A program made the position numbers and the translations under genes. A stretch of 64,000 nucleotides of DNA from Pseudo-nitzschia pungens (taxonomy: Eukaryota; Bacillariophyta; Bacillariophyceae; Bacillariales; Bacillariaceae): contig CM074765.1 of the NCBI GenBank assembly GCA_037355855.1, positions 62,001 to 126,000 of the forward strand, in the 5' to 3' direction. Positions 58,672 through 64,000 of the stretch are shown in pieces. How positions within the stretch are numbered: position 1 is the stretch's first letter; each line of letters opens with the position of its first letter. The notes below the pieces were generated by a model. The model made no database searches and was not told where the DNA came from. It saw only the letters and a program-made list of their open reading frames with translations.

Positions 58672-59111
58672 AACAAGTTGTTTAACTGGAATTATGAGCT
58701 TAGTGTTCTATCTAGCGAATCATGTGTTTCTTGTGTTAACTCGCGATCACTCTGTTGTGAACTCTGTGTTTAGCGAGTGTGCTCAATAGCGATGATCGCT
58801 TAACACTTTGTTGATAACACTTGCTCGCAGATTCAGTGCGCGCGCTTGTATGTGTTTGTTCTGTTATTATTCAGTGACATATACTTTGCAATCCGTACTT
58901 AGCATGGTCGCGGCTAGTATGTGCGAGTCCATGCGCGTGGTTGGAGCAACTGCTCAATACAACTCCACGTGTAGTATGCTGATTGGGCGTGGTCGGAGCA
59001 TATCTATCGCTCAATACGATTCCACGTGTAGTATGATATAATGTTCGCGTTCGCGCGGTTTTATGCGCGGTTTCTGTTTCTTGTACTTAACAACCCTGTT
59101 ACTGCGTTGTT
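58672..59111 (-). repeat. Copia 5' LTR, 440 bp
   Basis: Matches 38772-39211. Downstream (minus strand) GATTAACAGTCGCAG at 58671-58657 is in primer-binding-site position; the cognate tRNA is not recognised. The outer end of the LTR supplies the last codons and a false stop to the truncated recombinase frame. Confidence 0.9.
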
Positions 59112-61129
59112 ATTATATATTTGAGTCTTGAGAATTGCTTCTGGTCAGCAGCGTTGTAATGCTTTCGCCATTTATTGCGACTCTTCTTCTCAAGCTCTTC
59201 AATCCCACCAGGGAAATTGTCGTTGTCTTCGAACTCGCCAAGCCCAAACCACTCGTTCCACATCGACGAAACGGACGTATGTTTTCGAAACAATGTTTTT
59301 CGGACGACGAGGGATCGATTACCCGCCGCGCCATTTGCTGCTGTTGCTGTTGCTGCTGTTGGTGCTGCGACTTGTTGTATGAGTGGGTGACTAAACACGT
59401 GCTGCATAAAATCGATGATTTGATTGGTCCTCATATCCTGCTGATCTCTGAATTCAGTAACTGAATGCTCTAAACGTTGAAAGCCTCGTTCATAGTCCCG
59501 TGACAAATTACAGATTTCGGAATGAATGTTGTGCAACCGGTCACGAAATCCTGGAAGAGCAACATCCATACTCCGTTCGATCGACGTAGTTTCTGAAGTT
59601 GTTTCAACGACCATCACCTTGGCAATGAGTGCCTCCTGATAATCCTTGAACAACTGTGTTCTGAAAACGGGCAAGGAGAAGACCTTATGATTCCTACCCT
59701 TGTGGAGTAACATGGCAGCATCCTGCAGTACGACACACTGTAAATTGAGTAGAAGGTCAAAGAATGCTCTGGCTGTTGTTCGCTCCGGTTTCCCGTCGAC
59801 TGTCTTGATTGCGTTCTCGAAGAATGGAAAAACTTGATCTCGAAGCTCTTGCGGTGGGTCCAGGGTATTTCGTGGCAAGTAGTAACCACGTCTATCTTGC
59901 GAATGCCCTGCCATCGCTCGCATTGCCTTCAACGGTAGCTTCGCCGAATATCGATCCTCTCGTACATTAAGATTCCAATTTCCGAGCATCTTGATAAACT
60001 CTGGATCAACCTCTTTCAACTCTAAATCAACCGCACCTGTGCCACGGCCGAAGTGGACAAAATGCTTGGACGCGATTTGCAACGTGTTGCATGCATTTTT
60101 CATGGTTTTCGCATAAGCTTGATCCGTGATGGATTTCGTGCTCATGGGTTTGGTACAGTCGGTGAGTAATTTGACGTCAAACCAGGATTCGTTCACTCCA
60201 AAGTCGTATACAGCAAGCTCCCCTGTCAAATGGAACCGTGCCATCAAGTAGAAACCCAACGCACCAATGGGACACATGGCAACGTTTTTGTTTCTTATCA
60301 CCCGTCCATACAATGTTTTGTTACCGTTTGTTTTCCCCGTGGCGATTTTCATGATCAAGATTTGGCACGGATGGACGCCTTCGTCAAGTTTAAGAATATT
60401 GCACAGATCAGACAGCTCGCATTTGAATAAGGATTCGCCCCGCAACACACCACCATGCGTCATAAGGAAACAGTATCGATCCCTCAACGCAGCAATGTGG
60501 TAATAGTCTCTGTTACGATTCTTTGCAAACAAGAAATCTTCGATGCGCTCGATGTTCTGAACGTTCATGTACGGTGACAACATGTGGTCTATCTTCTCAT
60601 CGTATCGTGCCTTTTTGACTCGTTGTTTCCTTTCACTCACGACCTTCATCAACTGATTAACTCTATCCGATCGAACCTGTTCTGACGTAAGATTATTGGC
60701 GTTTTGACTTTGCTGGTGTTTCAACAATCTGAGACACGCGCACAAGGTGTGATTCACTACGTCGAGTCCTACAGGATCTTCGGCGCTTTCGTGGTAGAGT
60801 TTGGCCTCGCAATCGTCGTTGCGGTTGTTGTACCTGTCCATGACGGCGTTGAAATCGTCGACGTCGAAGATCGGTTGTACTGCGTCGGTTTTCTTCTTGC
60901 GCCCTCTTTTTCTTCTTGCACGATACGCATGGTAGAAAACAAAGCCAAACACCTTTTCCTCTGTCACTGTTTCGGGATAATCCAGGAAACCAAATACAGT
61001 TCTACAGTACTCTTTGAATTCTGCTTGTTTCCTCGCATAGGCAAGTCTTGTATTCTCTGGAACACCATCAACGTCATCCTGTTGGACCTGCCTTGCTGCT
61101 TGGGCAAATAAACCACTTGTGTAAGACAT
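59112..61129 (-). CDS. Crypton tyrosine recombinase, N-terminal 672 residues
   Basis: ATG at 61129. Residues 1-60 are a SAM-like N-terminal region (NTRLAYARKQAEFKEYC). A basic RRKRGRKKK patch is near 75-83. The catalytic core resembles the fungal Crypton/Ndc10 type: RYCFLMTHGGVLRGES near 226 (first Arg), HFGRGTG near 363 (H-x-x-R), and AMAGHSQDRRGYYLPRNTL near 405-420 (Tyr). A coiled-coil region follows near 540-590, and a GCR1_C-like DNA-binding domain starts at about 625 (SMWNEWFGLGEF ... WRKHY). The copia insertion cuts this last domain; the rest is at 38536-38764. Nothing else disrupts the frame and no intron is needed. Confidence 0.85.
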
Positions 61130-61149
61130 TGCGCTGGAGATTTCGTGTT

Positions 61150-61290
61150 TCGGTGTTTTGGCGTTTTGGCGTTGTGGCGTTGTGGCGTTTTGGCGTTTTG
61201 TTTAGTCGTTCGTCGTTGTGTTTTGCTGGTGTTGTTTCGGCGTTTCGGCGTTTCTGCGTTGCGGCGTTTCGGCGTTTCGCTTGTTTTGGC
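61150..61290. repeat. GGCGTTTT minisatellite upstream of the recombinase
   Basis: Short units GCGTTTTG / GCGTTGTG / GCGTTTCG are repeated about 14 times just before the recombinase ATG. A GTT run follows at 61387-61405. Confidence 0.8.
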
Positions 61291-62113
61291 GCTTGTTTCC
61301 TTCTTGTTTGTTGGAGGTTTGCTTGCTGGAGACAAAGGGGAGTGTTTTTGTTGAGGGTAATGGGTGTTTTTAGCTGCTGTACTTGTTGTTGTTGTTGTTG
61401 TTGTTGTCGTTGTTGTCGTCGTTGCGAAATTTAAATTTATGTGTTTGTTCTTTTTGTTGCTGTGTGTTCGTTGTCTTGTTGTCTTTGCGTTTCGGCATTT
61501 CGAATCGAAATTTATGTGTTTCTTTTTAAAAAGTGTTTGTTTCTTACTACATATGGAGTTGTTTGTTTCTTAATACATAAGGAGTTTGTTTCTGTGTCAG
61601 AAAGTTTGTTTCTTTGAAAGTATTCTTCTCACAAGCACCTCAAGGGCTTGCGATTGCGCGTATTATGGTTGAATTTGATTGGTTAATAATTAGTCCCAAG
61701 CACTTACGATATTGTGTCAGAGAAAGGGATCGTAAGGATTAAAACTGCACGCAAATCGTTAAGAGAGGTGTCAGATACTGTTTATATATACTAATAATAA
61801 TCTCTTATTATTTTTTACTCCCATGTATCTGGGCTCAAAGTAGTAGCCTATCGGAGCAGATCTATGAAAAAGTGAATCCCGTACCGTACGGTATTCATAA
61901 ACAATACGAAGTAATACGAAGCACAAAGTAATACAAAAATGAGTCTCCAATTCCCGAACATGATCATGTTGGTAGTCAAGGCGTACTCTAGTACTACTAC
62001 TATGCATTTCCATAATCCAATCATTCATATCTTTCCAAATACGGGAATGACCCAATACTGTAAAATTTAAGAAGATATTTGTACGACAAATAGCTTCAGC
62101 ACCATCTTCTTGT
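61291..62113. other. Crypton right end and spacer
   Basis: GTTTGTTTC words (61530-61615), the candidate border TGTCAGATAC (61769-61778), then AT-rich host spacer. No gene. Confidence 0.45.
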
Positions 62114-62623
62114 TTATTTGATGTGTTGGCCACGAGGACACGCCCAGCAGGTGTAGATGGTAACATCGAGAGCCTCGACCTCATATACAGTCCCTACTGG
62201 CATTGCAAACATATCTCCTTGACCATAAATAAATTCCTTGCCTTCGGCAGTGGTAACTTTCAGCTTTCCTTCCTTGACGATGTTTGGAACCAAAAAGTCG
62301 TGACTATGAGGCTTGATCTTGTGTCCCTTTGGTACTGTCCAACGATGCATTGAGAGCTGCCCAAATTCACCGTGATCGATAACCAATTCTTCGTGCATCA
62401 CTGGATCCAGATTAATCGCAATTGCGGCTTCTTTTTGTGGGTCTCCATCTTTGTAACCTTGTTCCATTTCGACGGTCCAGAAATCAATGGGTACCGGACC
62501 TTCTGAAGCACCAATTGCGGTTGAGAACGAGGAGACAGCCTTTGGAGCAAACGCATGAGTTGGATCTGACAACAGCACGGCGGTTGAAATAACAGCAGCT
62601 GCTGTAGATTTGAAGATGGCCAT
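62114..62623 (-). CDS. Plastid-targeted cupin-domain protein
   Basis: ATG at 62623, 169 residues. The N-terminus MAIFKSTAAAVISTAVLL is a signal peptide; THAFAPKAVSS gives the AFAP-type motif whose Phe follows the cleavage site in diatom bipartite plastid presequences. The mature part is a small beta barrel: WTVPKGHKIKPHSHDF (the G-x-x-x-x-H-x-H part of cupin motif 1, metal ligands H-x-H), then EGKLKVTTAEGKEFIYGQGD and MFAMPVGTVYEVEA (motif 2 without the final His). Length fits a single-domain cupin_2 protein. It would bind a metal or small ligand in the plastid; the substrate is unknown. It is the only clear host gene right of the nest. Confidence 0.8.
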   Translation of the reverse strand: MAIFKSTAAAVISTAVLLSDPTHAFAPKAVSSFSTAIGASEGPVPIDFWTVEMEQGYKDGDPQKEAAIAINLDPVMHEELVIDHGEFGQLSMHRWTVPKGHKIKPHSHDFLVPNIVKEGKLKVTTAEGKEFIYGQGDMFAMPVGTVYEVEALDVTIYTCWACPRGQHIK

Positions 62624-63602
62624 TTTCCTTGAACTATTAGAAAGACAGTGTGAGACAACGTTCGTTGTGCCAATAACTCAAGAATAAAATTCAATTGATC
62701 CTTCACCAAACGGTGGTTTGCAAGAGGACGACATTCTTTAGTGACTCACGTTTCTTTGTGGAGTTCGATCGTTACTGCTTTCGATTTCCAATTTTGTGCG
62801 AAAATAACCTGGAAAAGAAAAGTGGTTGATATCCTCTGTGTATTCTGTTTGCGGAAGTCTCAGTTTTGTAGATGACTAGGAATGATTATTTCTGTCGAAA
62901 AGTTCACATTGAAGAACTTCTTGCAGCTGTCGAGAATTCGCTAGAGCAAAGATTCGATGAAAATCGATCACTACAGCAAATGAGCCAGGAACAAGAGAGA
63001 AGATTCAAACAACTGGGTCAACAAGTGGTGGCGAAATCATCTTCCTAGAGAGTGTTAAGCAAGGATGAAACACATGCAAGTGTCGACAGCAGGCAAGCAA
63101 TCAACACCATTTTTTTCTCCGAAATTACTCCGTGTTGAGTGGAGTCTAAACAAAATTGATGTTGGATATTCTTTTCTTCCAATGAGCCACCGCTAATGTT
63201 CCTCGGCAATCTGTGATTTGTCATTATGGGCTTATTCATTTGATACTTTGATAATCGATGAATTCGCATTCTTATTATACTGTACTTCGTAATGAAGTAC
63301 TACGTATATATAATGTAAGAAGTATGGCGCACCATAATTGGATCACGATTGCTCAAACTTTTTTCCAGTCATATGACTTTTTTTAAGCCGTATTCGCACC
63401 ACAACAATCACTAGATATAATCGCGATTCGGGTCATATGTCTCTAGCGAAGTAAGGTTTACGTAGTACTCAGGCACCGATCTATTACTTTCGATCAAATT
63501 GATTCACAGCAAAAGGCTTCTAGCAGGGGTCATAATAAGGGCTTCTAGAAACCCAATTTTTTCTCACTGATTGTCCCAGCGCTTTTACGGCGAAATAGTC
63601 CC
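62624..63602. other. Intergenic with one short frame
   Basis: Upstream side of the cupin gene. The only candidate is the 58-residue frame at 62872-63048. The rest has TACTTCGTA/GTAAGGTTTAC words. Confidence 0.45.
62872..63048 (+). CDS. Short coiled-coil-like ORF, 58 residues
   Basis: ATG directly follows TTTTGTAG, which could be a splice acceptor or an in-frame stop. The protein VHIEELLAAVENSLEQRFDE then QQMSQEQERRFKQLG is amphipathic and charged, unlike random AT-rich translation. It may be a small gene or a leftover exon. Divergent from the cupin gene. Confidence 0.3.
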   Translation: MTRNDYFCRKVHIEELLAAVENSLEQRFDENRSLQQMSQEQERRFKQLGQQVVAKSSS

Positions 63603-63875
63603 GTGCCTCCTCCAGATTTCAAACACCAATTCATATTTTAACGGAATCTTGAAAACAAGAATCGCGCGCTAAAAATTGTTGATAGATACGCAGTTAGGGA
63701 ATAAAGAGAGCATTTTTTGTTTTTCGAAACAAGATTCCAAATTCCAAAATAGGCCTTCTGCATGCCTGTCTGTCATCCGTTTTTAATGGGTGGCTGTCCA
63801 TTGGGTGCACCAAAAACAAGGAAGGCATATAATCTAGGATATGATATTACACATATTAGTTTCGGGAATCGCTCA
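63603..63875 (-). mobile_element. Inverted partial copy of the 20.5-kb TIR element
   Basis: The reverse complement matches 20495-about 20770 with few differences, including the inverted-repeat end (GTTTCGGGAATCGCTCA at 63859-63875) and the internal block around GCGCGCTAAAAATTG. The other end of the element is missing: left of 63603 the sequence is unrelated, so it is truncated or a shorter family member. Confidence 0.7.
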
Positions 63876-64000
63876 ATACAAAGTAGAGGTTACATATATC
63901 GTCAATGTAACCCCCAGTTATGGCGCGCAACAACAGAAAATTTATAACTTTTTATTAACAATCGGGGGTTCTTTATTAGAATTTGGAATCCCGTTGAATA
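63876..64000. other. Window end, nothing recognised
   Basis: AT-rich sequence without a feature. Confidence 0.4.

Larger units (their letters stand above)
38772..59111 (-). mobile_element. Ty1/copia retrotransposon, intact but for two nested insertions
   Basis: Both ends are 440-bp LTRs at exactly 19,900-bp offset that look identical. A 7-bp target duplication ATTATAT flanks it. Without the two TIR insertions it measures 6898 bp and encodes one gag-pol frame of 1928 residues. Gene order on the minus strand is gag with coiled coil, protease, integrase, reverse transcriptase, RNase H, which is Ty1/copia order. The LTR ends are AACAA...TTGTT, not TG...CA. LTR identity, plus full frame repair at both internal insertions, shows that copia and then the TIR elements arrived recently. 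Confidence 0.9.
37983..61778 (-). mobile_element. Crypton (tyrosine recombinase element), split by nested insertions
   Basis: The recombinase gene is at 61129-59112 and continues at 38764-38536; the copia element inserted in between. Candidate borders are two direct copies of TGTCAGATAC (37983-37992 and 61769-61778), the kind of short direct repeat expected from site-specific recombination. GAAACAAAC repeats near the left end face GTTTGTTTC repeats near the right end. Without the copia the element would be about 3.5 kb, in the usual range for Cryptons. Border placement is tentative. Confidence 0.65.

Overview
The window looks like nuclear DNA of a diatom, most likely a raphid pennate. Supporting signs are a leucine-rich-repeat membrane protein with the typical diatom layout and a short GT-AG intron, a cupin protein with an N-terminal extension carrying the AFAP-type motif of diatom plastid targeting, two proteins sharing a short motif I associate with diatom hypothetical proteins, Ty1/copia retroelements with diatom-style linker domains, and a Crypton tyrosine recombinase. 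Host genes are sparse, with high-GC coding islands in AT-rich, motif-laden spacers.

Layout. 1-2050: compact fragments of unknown genes unlike the rest. Two minus-strand frames overlap by ATGA and the second has a purine-rich Shine-Dalgarno-like stretch before its ATG; a plus-strand gene is broken by frame changes. 5259-8495: LRR receptor-like gene whose last exon is recovered here across a 192-bp intron. 9040-9885: low-complexity hypothetical. 10624-11025: small membrane protein candidate. 12489-13295: cysteine-rich secreted protein. 17349-18236: type II membrane protein with a possible dirigent/allene-oxide-cyclase-like barrel. 20495-20896: short element with terminal inverted repeats; part of it recurs inverted at 63603-63875. 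21934-23265 and 27227-27862: two proteins with the shared motif. 25553-26086: possible secreted protein. From about 12 to 24 kb the spacers are full of ACTAGT/AGTACT trinucleotide-like clusters.

28502-37347: a non-autonomous Ty1/copia-like element with almost identical LTRs (the only difference seen is one 12-bp unit) but a scrambled, RT-less interior.

About 37983-61778: a three-level nest. A Crypton (748-codon recombinase once joined) is split by a Ty1/copia element with two apparently identical 440-bp LTRs and a 7-bp target duplication. That copia is itself split by two copies (6451 and 6987 bp) of an undescribed-looking terminal-inverted-repeat element with 2-bp target duplications. Removing each insertion and one target copy restores an open frame at every junction: 1928 codons of gag-pol and 748 codons of recombinase. 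The TIR elements encode no recognisable transposase. They carry a 181-bp satellite (7 and 8 units), a roughly 35-bp C-rich minisatellite, a Pol III B-box and a copy-specific segment.

62114-62623: plastid-targeted cupin gene. All calls come from reading the sequence; no database search or computed alignment was available.
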